NCBI GenBank assembly: GCA_003556835.1
Contig: PWQG01000310.1
Location: 1 to 16,260, forward strand
Reading direction: 5' to 3'
Length of the DNA stretch: 16,260 bases
From: Gammaproteobacteria bacterium
GTDB lineage: Bacteria; Pseudomonadota; Gammaproteobacteria; Pseudomonadales; Pseudohongiellaceae
Positions 6,679-13,611 of this stretch are shown here, piece after piece. The stretch's first letter is position 1. The number at the start of each line of letters is the position of its first letter. Under the pieces are notes generated by a model, which was not told where the DNA came from, did not search any database, and saw nothing but the letters and a program-made list of their open reading frames with translations. The translations under genes and the position numbers were made by a program.

Positions 6679-7695
6679 TCAGTTGAACTGTCGCAGGAAA
6701 CGCAGGTCGTTTTCGAAGAACAGCCTCAGATCGTTGACGCCGTAGCGCAGCATGGCCAGGCGCTCCACGCCCATGCCAAAGGCGAAGCCTCGATAACGCT
6801 CGGTATCGATGTTCGAGTATTCCAGCACCTTCGGATGCACCATGCCGCAGCCAAGCACTTCCAACCAACCGGTGTGACTGCAGACCCGACAGCCTTTACC
6901 GCCGCACATGACACAACTCATGTCGACTTCGGCCGAGGGCTCCGTGAACGGGAAATACGAGGGGCGGAAGCGGACCGCCAGGTCCTCTTCGAAGAAGGAC
7001 TGCAGGAAATCTTCCAGTGTGCCTTTGAGGTCGGCAAAACTGACGTCCTCGTCCACCAGCAGGCCTTCGACCTGATGGAACATCGGAGTATGGGTCAGAT
7101 CCGAATCGCAGCGGTAGACACGACCCGGGCAGATCATGCGGAAAGGCGGCTCGCCCTGCTCCATCACCCGCACCTGGACCGGCGAAGTATGGGTGCGCAG
7201 GACCACGCCGGGATCGATGTAGAAGGTATCGTGCATGGCACGTGCGGGATGGTGTTCCGGGATGTTCAGGGCGCCGAAGTTATGGTAATCGTCTTCGATC
7301 TCGGGGCCTTCAGCGACGGCATACCCTGCAGCAGCAAAGATCTCGCGAATGCGCTCAATGGTACGGGTGACCGGATGCAGCCCACCCGGGCTCTGCCGTC
7401 GCCCGGGCAGCGTGATATCCAGGGCCTCGTCCGCCAGCTTTGCTGTCAGCGCCTGCTGCACCAGTTGCTGCTTTCTTGCCTCGATGGCTTTCTGGACCTG
7501 CTGCTTGGCCCGATTGATCGCCTCGCCGGCAGCCGGGCGCTCATCGGCCGGCAATTTGCCCAGCCCCTTGAGCAGCGCGGTCAGTTCACCTTTCTTGCCC
7601 AGATAGGCGACCCGGATCTGGTCCAGTGCCTTTTCATCAACGGCCTGCTCGACTTCCTGCAAAGCATGCTGCAACAGGGATTCTGTATCCGCCAT
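6679..7695 (-). CDS. pheS: phenylalanine--tRNA ligase alpha subunit
   Basis: The 338-aa catalytic subunit of PheRS activates phenylalanine with ATP and transfers it to tRNA-Phe. Residues 1-90 form the N-terminal coiled coil that grips the tRNA. Class II motifs follow: RTHTSPVQ (168-175), ICPGRVYRCDSDLTHTPMFHQ (188 on), the FTEPSAEVD strand (250-258) and motif 3 GMGVERLAML (307-316). A CVMC...CRVC cluster at 261-272, absent from the E. coli protein, could hold a metal ion. The frame stays open upstream to an ATG at 7776, but I chose the ATG at 7693-7695: GGAACGGGA lies just before it and MADTESLL matches family starts. The upstream part is a terminator-like leader. Confidence 0.98.
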   Translation of the reverse strand: MADTESLLQHALQEVEQAVDEKALDQIRVAYLGKKGELTALLKGLGKLPADERPAAGEAINRAKQQVQKAIEARKQQLVQQALTAKLADEALDITLPGRRQSPGGLHPVTRTIERIREIFAAAGYAVAEGPEIEDDYHNFGALNIPEHHPARAMHDTFYIDPGVVLRTHTSPVQVRVMEQGEPPFRMICPGRVYRCDSDLTHTPMFHQVEGLLVDEDVSFADLKGTLEDFLQSFFEEDLAVRFRPSYFPFTEPSAEVDMSCVMCGGKGCRVCSHTGWLEVLGCGMVHPKVLEYSNIDTERYRGFAFGMGVERLAMLRYGVNDLRLFFENDLRFLRQFN

Positions 7696-7719
7696 GAATT
7701 TTCCCGTTCCTTTACAGAC

Positions 7720-7793
7720 AAAAAGGCCGGCATTCGGTGGGCCATGCAGGTGTGAGTAATGCTCAGTTACCCGCATGGACCACCAGGCCGGCC
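7720..7793 (-). terminator. terminator/attenuator hairpin between rplT and pheS
   Basis: On the minus strand a long stem pairs GGCCGGC (7787-7793) with GCCGGCC (7725-7731). After small bulges, 7773-7784 pairs with 7736-7747 (12 bp, one mismatch) and a few more pairs form inside. A U-run (A5 on the plus strand, 7720-7724) follows directly. The pheS ATG is only 24 nt further on, too close for a promoter, so pheST must be reached by transcription through this element or through an alternative fold. E. coli has an attenuator with the pheM leader peptide at the same place. No Phe-rich leader peptide is visible here: the only frame through the stem encodes a single Phe. Confidence 0.85.
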
Positions 7794-7826
7794 CTGCTTG
7801 TCACTCCAGATTGAATCCGGTGCCTG

Positions 7827-8186
7827 TTACTGGCCCAGACCTGCCTTGGCGCGGTTGACCAGCGCGGCAAAAGCCGGCTTGTCATGCACAGCCAGATCCG
7901 CCATGACACGGCGATCCACCTGGACATTGGCCTTCTTCAGACCGGCAATGAACTGACTGTAAGTCATGTCATTGGCACGTGCCTGGGCATTGATTCGGCT
8001 GATCCAAAGCGAACGGAATACACGCTTGCGGGTCTTGCGATCGCGATAGGCATACTGCTGCGCCTTGGTGACCGCCTGGACCGCAACGCGATAGACACGG
8101 CTGCGCGCGCCGTAATATCCTTTCGCCTGCTTCAGTACTTTCTTGTGACGACGGCGTGCGGTGACGCCTCTCTTGACTCGAGCCAT
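7827..8186 (-). CDS. rplT: 50S ribosomal protein L20
   Basis: The 119-aa L20 (MARVKRGVTARRRHKKVLKQAKGYYG...) binds 23S rRNA early in 50S assembly and, in E. coli, also represses translation of rpmI-rplT. The very basic N-terminal extension (1-60) and the compact C-terminal domain (SRINAQARANDMTYSQFIAGLKKANVQVDRRVMADLAV) are complete and of normal length. A strong GAGGAGG lies 8 nt upstream of the ATG. It follows rpmI by 27 nt and is followed by the hairpin before pheS. Confidence 0.99.
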   Translation of the reverse strand: MARVKRGVTARRRHKKVLKQAKGYYGARSRVYRVAVQAVTKAQQYAYRDRKTRKRVFRSLWISRINAQARANDMTYSQFIAGLKKANVQVDRRVMADLAVHDKPAFAALVNRAKAGLGQ

Positions 8187-8213
8187 TTCAGAATCCTCCT
8201 CGGATGTTCAGTG

Positions 8214-8408
8214 TCAGACCTTGCGCATCATGCGATCAATCAGGGGCTTGTCAGCTGCGCTGACCATTGATGTGCCCCGCAGCTGACGCTTGCGCTTGGT
8301 GGTCATCTTGGTGAGGATGTGGCTCTTGTTGGCGCTCTTGCGCTTCCAGCCGGAGGCTGTCTGCTTGAATCGCTTGGACGCCCCGCTATGGGTTTTCATC
8401 TTGCTCAT
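8214..8408 (-). CDS. rpmI: 50S ribosomal protein L35
   Basis: A 64-aa basic protein, full length for the family (E. coli 65). The typical start MSKMKTHSGASKRFKQTASG is followed by KRKSANKSHILTKMTTKRKRQLRG. It is a structural component of the large subunit. GGAG lies about 11 nt before the ATG, a slightly long spacing. The 99-nt leader between infC and rpmI contains a GC-rich hairpin and no terminator, in keeping with L20-controlled translation of rpmI-rplT as known in E. coli. Confidence 0.98.
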   Translation of the reverse strand: MSKMKTHSGASKRFKQTASGWKRKSANKSHILTKMTTKRKRQLRGTSMVSAADKPLIDRMMRKV

Positions 8409-8435
8409 GCTCTTTGTAACTCCGCATTAATCGTA

Positions 8436-8457
8436 ACCCCTCCCCATGGGGGATGGT
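8436..8457 (-). promoter_or_regulatory. stem-loop in the rpmI leader (possible L20 operator)
   Basis: A small stem-loop pairs TCCCC (8441-8445) with GGGGA (8449-8453) around a 3-nt ATG loop, with a few outer pairs (8436-8439 with 8455-8457). It ends 27 nt upstream of the rpmI start codon in the infC-rpmI gap. No U-run follows, so it is not a terminator. In E. coli, L20 binds structured RNA in this leader to repress rpmI-rplT. Assigning that role here rests on position alone. Confidence 0.35.
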
Positions 8458-8507
8458 GGCCGATTCAGTTTTATGGAAAGTGACCCTATGCCGCTGGGGC
8501 AAGCAGA

Positions 8508-9032
8508 TTACTTTTTCTTCAGTGGCGACAGGATCATGATGATCTGCCGCCCTTCCATCTTGGGTTGCTGCTCCACTGTGCCGTACTCTTCCAGATCCTT
8601 GGCGATCCGTTGTACGAGCTCCAGACCAAGATGTTGATGGGCCATTTCCCGGCCGCGGAATCGCAATGAAACCTTGGCCTTGTCCCCATCCTGAAGGAAA
8701 CGTGTCAGGTTGCGCAGTTTTACCTGATAGTCCCCTTCTTCCGTCCCTGGACGAAATTTCACTTCTTTAACAGTCGTCTTGCGCTGCTTCTTCTTATTGG
8801 CAGTTTTCTGTTTCTTGATATCAAACAGATGCTTGCCGTAATCCATGATTTTGCAGACCGGCGGATCAGCCTCCGGTGCAATCAGCACCAGATCCAGCTT
8901 GACCTCAGCCGCTGCCTCCCTGGCCTCGTCAATGGACACAATACCAAGCTGCTCACCCTCGTGGCTCACCAGGCGAACCGGGCTTGCTTCAATATTGTCG
9001 TTGATTACAGGCTTCTTGGAAGTGCTCCTCAT
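8508..9032 (-). CDS. infC: translation initiation factor IF-3
   Basis: The 174-aa IF3 binds the 30S subunit, blocks premature 50S joining and checks the start codon. The N domain has INDNIEASPVRLVSHEGEQLGIVSIDEA and DPPVCKIMDYGKHLFD, followed by a lysine-rich linker (KKQKTANKKKQRKTT). The C domain has VKEVKFRPGTEEGDYQVKLRNLTRFL, KVSLRFRGREMAHQ and EGRQIIMILSP. The start is uncertain. The ATG at 9030-9032 gives MRSTSKK, but the only good Shine-Dalgarno (GGAG, 9049-9052) is 16 nt from it. The same GGAG sits 7 nt from an in-frame CTG at 9039-9041. infC commonly uses rare start codons that IF3 itself rejects, giving autoregulation. It begins about 30 nt after the thrS stop. Confidence 0.97.
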   Translation of the reverse strand: MRSTSKKPVINDNIEASPVRLVSHEGEQLGIVSIDEAREAAAEVKLDLVLIAPEADPPVCKIMDYGKHLFDIKKQKTANKKKQRKTTVKEVKFRPGTEEGDYQVKLRNLTRFLQDGDKAKVSLRFRGREMAHQHLGLELVQRIAKDLEEYGTVEQQPKMEGRQIIMILSPLKKK

Positions 9033-9060
9033 ATTAGCCAGGGTATTTCTCCATATTGTC

Positions 9061-10995
9061 TCAGTGTTGGTCTTCCTGCGTACCGGTCCGCCCGAAGCGG
9101 GCCACATCCTGTGCCAGATGATCGGCAAAGGCGTCCAGTTTCATGCTGCCAAGGTCGCTGCCATCAAGGGAACGCACGGCAACCGTGCCTTCTTCCATCT
9201 CCCGATCACCAGCCACCAGCAGATACGGCACCTTCTGCAGGGTATGCTCGCGGATTTTAAAGCCGATCTTCTCATTTCTCAAGTCCGATATGACCCTAAA
9301 ACCTTTAGCTGCAAGCATTTTTTCCACCGATTTGCAGTAATCGGCCTGTTTGTCCGTGATATTCAGGACCACGGCCTGCTCCGGAGCCAGCCAGGCAGGC
9401 AGCGCTCCAGCGTAATGTTCGATCAATACACCGATGAATCGCTCGAAGGAACCGAGGATGGCACGATGCAGCATCACGGGCGTCTTGCGCTCTCCGCTCT
9501 CGGCCACATACTCGGCGCCCAGACGCTCGGGCATGGCAAAATCGACCTGTATGGTGCCACACTGCTGCACCCGTCCCATGCAATCTTTCAGGGAGAATTC
9601 AATCTTGGGCCCGTAGAACGCACCTTCACCCGGCAACAGCTCCCACTGATGACCGCTGTTTTCCAGCGCCTGTTTCAGAGCCGCCTCGGACTTGTCCCAG
9701 ACCTCGTCGCTGCCGACCCGCTTTTCCGGCCGGGTCGATAGGCGCAGGATGATCTCGTCGAAACCGAAATCCCGGTAGACCTGGAATACCAGCGCCATGA
9801 AATCCGCCACTTCCTGCTGAATATCGGCTTCGGAGCAGAATATGTGCCCGTCGTCCTGCACGAAACTGCGCACCCGCATCAGGCCATGCATGCTGCCCGA
9901 AGGCTCATAGCGATGGCAGGAGCCGAACTCCGCCAAGCGCAGTGGCAGGTCACGATAACTCTTCAGGCCCTGGTTGAAGACCTGGATATGACAGGGACAG
10001 TTCATCGGCTTGATGGCGTACTGCCGGCTGTCCGACTCCACACTGAACATCTCGTCGGCGAACTTGTCGGCGTGCCCGGAACGCTCCCACAGGCTGTAGT
10101 CGACCAGTTGTGGTGTGCGGATTTCCTGATAGCCGTTCGCACGCTGCAGGTCCTGCATATACTGCTGGATGGTCTGGTAGATCGACCAGCCACGTGGATG
10201 CCAGAACACCATGCCCGGTGCTTCTTCCTGGAAATGGAACAGGGAGAGACGCTTGCCGAGCTTGCGGTGATCACGCTTCTCCGCCTCTTCCAGGCGCTTG
10301 AGATAGAGCTTGAGGTCTTTTTTGTTGGGCCAGGCCGTACCATAAATACGCTGCAGCATCTCGTTTTCGGAGTTGCCACGCCAGTAGGCACCTGCCACGG
10401 AAGTCAGCTTGAAAGCCTTGAATTTGCCGGTATCAGGCACGTGCGGACCACGACACAGATCGATGAACTCGCCCTGCTTGTAGAAGGACAGGTCTTCCTC
10501 GCCGGGTATATCCCGGATGATGTCGACCTTGTACTTCTCACCCATCTCGTCGAACAGGGCAATGGCTTCATCCCGATCCATGACAGAACGTTCGACCGGC
10601 AGGTTCTCATTGACGATTTCCTGCATGGTCTTCTCGATCTTCTCGAGATCCTCGGGCGTGAACGGCCGCTCGTAGGCAAAATCGTAAAAGAAACCATCCT
10701 CGATCACCGGACCAATGGTCACCTGCGCCTCGGGAAACAGGCGCTGCACAGCCTGTGCCATCAGGTGGGCACAGGAATGACGGATGATTTCCAGGCCGTC
10801 CTCATCACGATCGGTGACAATGGCCAGCTCGGCATCGTTCTCGATGCGATAGGAAGTATCCACCAGCTCACCATCCACACGACCGGCCAGGGCCGCCTTG
10901 GCCAGGCCGGCGCCAATATCGGCGGCCACATCGGCCACGGTCACTGGCTGATCGAAGGAACGGGTGCTTCCATCGGGAAGGGTAATCAAGGGCAT
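9061..10995 (-). CDS. thrS: threonine--tRNA ligase
   Basis: The 644-aa class II synthetase charges tRNA-Thr and edits mischarged serine. Domains run TGS (1-62), the editing domain with HSCAH (73-77) and C181 in DLCRGPHVPDTG, the catalytic core (about 245-535), then the anticodon-binding domain (ending in VPYLLVAGDREMEEGTVAVRS). Zinc ligands are visible as C333 in MNCPCH, H384 in DDGH and the His in PVMLHRAILGSFERF. I chose the ATG at 10993-10995, which gives the family start MPLITLPDGS. The frame extends upstream to 11052 only through a terminator-like hairpin. The Shine-Dalgarno is weak. E. coli thrS is translationally autoregulated through a tRNA-like leader, which I cannot demonstrate here. 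It heads the thrS-infC-rpmI-rplT series. Confidence 0.98.
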   Translation of the reverse strand: MPLITLPDGSTRSFDQPVTVADVAADIGAGLAKAALAGRVDGELVDTSYRIENDAELAIVTDRDEDGLEIIRHSCAHLMAQAVQRLFPEAQVTIGPVIEDGFFYDFAYERPFTPEDLEKIEKTMQEIVNENLPVERSVMDRDEAIALFDEMGEKYKVDIIRDIPGEEDLSFYKQGEFIDLCRGPHVPDTGKFKAFKLTSVAGAYWRGNSENEMLQRIYGTAWPNKKDLKLYLKRLEEAEKRDHRKLGKRLSLFHFQEEAPGMVFWHPRGWSIYQTIQQYMQDLQRANGYQEIRTPQLVDYSLWERSGHADKFADEMFSVESDSRQYAIKPMNCPCHIQVFNQGLKSYRDLPLRLAEFGSCHRYEPSGSMHGLMRVRSFVQDDGHIFCSEADIQQEVADFMALVFQVYRDFGFDEIILRLSTRPEKRVGSDEVWDKSEAALKQALENSGHQWELLPGEGAFYGPKIEFSLKDCMGRVQQCGTIQVDFAMPERLGAEYVAESGERKTPVMLHRAILGSFERFIGVLIEHYAGALPAWLAPEQAVVLNITDKQADYCKSVEKMLAAKGFRVISDLRNEKIGFKIREHTLQKVPYLLVAGDREMEEGTVAVRSLDGSDLGSMKLDAFADHLAQDVARFGRTGTQEDQH

Positions 10996-11019
10996 AATCT
11001 TGGTACCGGCTCTGTAGAC

Positions 11020-11044
11020 AAAAAATCCCGCCAGAGACGGGATT
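11020..11044 (-). terminator. terminator/attenuator hairpin between tRNA-Val and thrS
   Basis: On the minus strand the stem is AATCCCG/CGGGATT (11038-11044 with 11024-11030), with a 7-nt loop and a U-run matching A6 at 11020-11025. It would end the tRNA-Val transcript. The thrS ATG is only 24 nt beyond the U-run, so no promoter fits between. thrS must therefore be transcribed through it, either by read-through from the tRNA-Val promoter or from a start just upstream. Confidence 0.85.
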
Positions 11045-11081
11045 ATCATCAAGCATCACACTGCTTTCTGCTTTCAGGATC

Positions 11082-11158
<77 letters not shown>

Positions 11159-11184
11159 GAAGTACTGCTTTTCGAAAGACCGCG

Positions 11185-11213
11185 ATTATAGGAGGATGCG
11201 CGGCAAACTACAA
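11185..11213 (-). promoter_or_regulatory. sigma70-type promoter of tRNA-Val (and possibly the thrS operon)
   Basis: On the minus strand a perfect -10 TATAAT (11185-11190) is preceded, at exactly 17 bp, by TTGTAG (11208-11213) as the -35. The downstream tract is CGCGGT, a GC-rich discriminator of the kind found at stringently controlled stable-RNA promoters. Because no promoter fits behind the thrS hairpin, this is also the nearest convincing promoter for thrS-infC-rpmI-rplT. Confidence 0.8.
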
Positions 11214-11239
11214 GGCGGAATTGTGTCGGATGCGGCAAT

Positions 11240-13276
11240 TCAGGCGCTTTTCAGCGCCTCGCGCAACTCCCCGACGCGGTCCCGGGTGGCCGCTGCAGCC
11301 TCGAACTCCAGATTGCGCGCCTGCTCGTACATGCGATGTTCGAGTTTCTCGATCTCGGCGGTGATGCTTTTCGGATCCATCACCACCTGCCCGGTGCCGT
11401 ATTCCCCCGCAGATTCAGCCACCCGTCGCCGATCACCACGCTGACCGCGTGAACGACCCGTGCTGCCGCCATGGGCCCCTTCCATCACATCCTTGATCTC
11501 GCGACGCACGCCAGCCGCAGTGATACCGTGCTCTTCGTTGAAGGCCAGCTGGATACTGCGCCGCTTGTCCGATTCATCAATGGCCCGCTGCATGGAACCG
11601 GTGATGCGATCGGCATACAGGATGGCGCGGCCGTTGATGTTGCGCGCGGCCCGGCCGATGGTCTGGATCAGGGAGCGCTCCGAGCGCAGGAAACCCTCCT
11701 TGTCGGCATCGAGTATCGCAACCAGTGCAACCTCCGGGATGTCCAGCCCCTCGCGCAGCAGATTGATGCCCACCAGCACATCAAAATTACCCAGTCGCAG
11801 GTCCCGGATGATTTCCGCCCGCTCTACCGTGTCGATGTCGGAGTGCAGATACCGCACCCGTGCATCGTGGTCCATGAGGTAATCGGTCAGGTCCTCTGCC
11901 ATGCGCTTGGTCAGCACGGTCACCAGTACCCGTTCGCCACGGGCCACCACTTCACGGATCTGCGACAACAGATCATCCACCTGGCTGCTGGCCGGGCGCA
12001 CCTCGAGTTGCGGATCCACCAATCCGGTCGGTCGCACCAATTGACGCACTTCCTGACCGGCGTGTTCGTGCTCGTAGGGACCGGGCGTGGCAGAGACGAA
12101 GATGAGCTGTGGTACCAGCTGTTCCCATTCTTCAAAGCGCAGGGGCCGGTTGTCCAGCGCGGAAGGCAGACGGAAACCGTATTGCACCAGGGTTTCCTTG
12201 CGCGAACGGTCCCCTTTGTACATGGCCCCGATCTGGGGAATGGAGACATGGGACTCGTCCGCCACCACCAGGGCATTCGGCGGCAGATAGTCGAACAGGG
12301 TTGGTGGCGGTTGACCTTCACCACGTCCGGACAGGTAGCGGGAATAGTTCTCGATGCCATTGCAGTAACCCAGCTCCATGATCATTTCCAGGTCAAACTT
12401 GGTACGCTGGGCCAGCCGCTGGGCCTCGAGCAACTGATGATTGCTTTCCAGCTGCTTCACCCGCTCATTCATCTCGGCGCGGATATGATCCAGGGCTTCC
12501 AGCAGCGTCTCCCTTGGCGTCACATAATGCGACTTGGGGAAAACCGTAAGACGCGGCACTCTGCGCTGGATCTCGCCGGTCAGCGGATCAAAATAGGACA
12601 ACTGCTCGATCTCATCGTCGAACAGCTCGATGCGGATAGCAAAACGATCGGATTCAGCCGGGTAGATGTCAATGACATCACCGCGCACCCGGTAGGTGGC
12701 CCGCTGCAATTCAACATCATTGCGGGTGTATTGCAGATCCGCCAGGCGGCGCAGTAATTGCCGCTGATCCAGCCGATCACCACGATCGAGATGCAACACC
12801 ATCTGCAGATAGGCCTTCGGATCCCCCAGGCCATAAATGGCGGAGACCGTGGCAACCACAATCACATCCTGCCGCTCCAGCAGGGCCTTGGTCGCCGACA
12901 GGCGCATCTGCTCGATGTGCTCGTTGATCGAGGCATCCTTTTCGATGAACAGGTCCGATGCCGGCACATAGGCCTCCGGCTGATAATAGTCGTAGTAGGA
13001 CACAAAGTACTCAACGGCGTTGTCGGGGAAGAATTCCTTGAACTCACCATAGAGCTGGGCCGCGAGAGTCTTGTTCGGGGCCATGACCAAGGCCGGGCGC
13101 TGGGTCTGCTGGATGACATTGGCGATGGTGAAGGTCTTGCCGGAACCGGTCACGCCCAGAAGAGTCTGCGCGGCCAGGCCATCTTCCAGGCCTTCCACCA
13201 ATTGCGCTATGGCCGTGGGTTGATCACCCGCCGGCTGAAACGGCGACTGCATCCTGAACGCCTGACTGTCACTCAT
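11240..13276 (-). CDS. uvrB: UvrABC excision nuclease subunit B
   Basis: The 678-aa UvrB (E. coli 673) verifies DNA lesions after UvrA loading and recruits UvrC for dual incision. Helicase motifs are Walker A GVTGSGKT (41-48), DESH (340-343), SATP (395-398), the GINLLREGLDIPEV stretch (503 on) and QTIGRAARN (538-546). The lesion-probing beta-hairpin with SYYDYYQPEAYVP lies at about 93-105. The C-terminal UVR domain (IEKLEHRMYEQARNLEFEAAAATRDRV) contacts UvrC. A 30-residue basic, Gly/Ser-rich linker precedes it. The ATG at 13274-13276 follows GGAG at 6 nt. A possible -10 TATACT lies at 13305-13310 with a poor -35. I see no LexA box. No terminator is visible before the tRNA-Val promoter. Confidence 0.99.
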   Translation of the reverse strand: MSDSQAFRMQSPFQPAGDQPTAIAQLVEGLEDGLAAQTLLGVTGSGKTFTIANVIQQTQRPALVMAPNKTLAAQLYGEFKEFFPDNAVEYFVSYYDYYQPEAYVPASDLFIEKDASINEHIEQMRLSATKALLERQDVIVVATVSAIYGLGDPKAYLQMVLHLDRGDRLDQRQLLRRLADLQYTRNDVELQRATYRVRGDVIDIYPAESDRFAIRIELFDDEIEQLSYFDPLTGEIQRRVPRLTVFPKSHYVTPRETLLEALDHIRAEMNERVKQLESNHQLLEAQRLAQRTKFDLEMIMELGYCNGIENYSRYLSGRGEGQPPPTLFDYLPPNALVVADESHVSIPQIGAMYKGDRSRKETLVQYGFRLPSALDNRPLRFEEWEQLVPQLIFVSATPGPYEHEHAGQEVRQLVRPTGLVDPQLEVRPASSQVDDLLSQIREVVARGERVLVTVLTKRMAEDLTDYLMDHDARVRYLHSDIDTVERAEIIRDLRLGNFDVLVGINLLREGLDIPEVALVAILDADKEGFLRSERSLIQTIGRAARNINGRAILYADRITGSMQRAIDESDKRRSIQLAFNEEHGITAAGVRREIKDVMEGAHGGSTGRSRGQRGDRRRVAESAGEYGTGQVVMDPKSITAEIEKLEHRMYEQARNLEFEAAAATRDRVGELREALKSA

Positions 13277-13338
13277 GCATGCTCCGGGGCCAGCAAAAAC
13301 AGCCAGTATACACTGCCGGGAAAAAATTCCGCAGGGGC

Positions 13339-13367
13339 TTGACCATGAGAAAAATCCTCATTACTAT
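13339..13367 (+). promoter_or_regulatory. promoter of tRNA-Asn with an inverted repeat in its spacer
   Basis: TTGACC (13339-13344) and TACTAT (13362-13367) are separated by 17 bp. The spacer itself is an inverted repeat: ATGAG (13345-13349), 7 nt, CTCAT (13357-13361), filling it exactly. The GC-rich CGCGTCC after the -10 fits a stringently controlled tRNA promoter. The transcript would begin about 40 nt before the tRNA, in a leader able to pair GGGGG (around 13382-13386) with CCCCC (13398-13402). Confidence 0.6.
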
Positions 13368-13412
13368 ACGCGTCCTGTCAGGGGGGCCAAGCAATCACCC
13401 CCGCAGCGGTAT

Positions 13413-13487
13413 TGCCCAATAGCTCAATGGTAGAGTAGGTGACTGTTAATCACTTGGTTCCTGGTTCGAGTCCAGGTTGGGCAGCCA
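13413..13487 (+). tRNA. tRNA-Asn (anticodon GTT)
   Basis: A 75-nt cloverleaf with acceptor stem TGCCCAA/TTGGGCA, discriminator G and encoded CCA (13485-13487). The D arm is AGCTCAATGGTAGAGT, and the anticodon arm is GGTGA-CTGTTAA-TCACT (one G-U pair) with anticodon GTT. The T arm is CCTGG-TTCGAGT-CCAGG. It is divergent from uvrB. No clear Rho-independent terminator follows in the 124 bp before the ppiA-like gene; only a 4-bp CGCG stem precedes a TATATTT tract. Confidence 0.97.
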
Positions 13488-13611
13488 AATCTCCTTCCCC
13501 CGTATTCCGTTTTCTCGCGCTCTCGCGTATATTTCTCTGGCCGTGCCCGGTCTCCGTCACAATAACGGAAAGTTCCGGTAAACAGATCGAAGCCCCTACA
13601 GGAGAATATCC

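Noticed and set aside
7696..7776. N-terminal extension of PheS from the ATG at 7776
   Set aside because: The added residues are encoded by the terminator-like stem and U-run, do not match family starts, and the internal ATG at 7695 has a good ribosome-binding site.
10996..11052. N-terminal extension of ThrS from 11052
   Set aside because: It is encoded by the hairpin and U-run, while the ATG at 10995 gives the exact family start of the TGS domain.
11471..12757. A 428-codon plus-strand open frame opposite uvrB
   Set aside because: uvrB is complete and has all its motifs on the other strand. The antisense frame is a codon-usage shadow without recognisable features.
13300..13318. CAGT...ACTG palindrome upstream of uvrB as an SOS box
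   Set aside because: LexA half-sites run CTG inward to CAG; this element has the opposite polarity and overlaps a probable -10.
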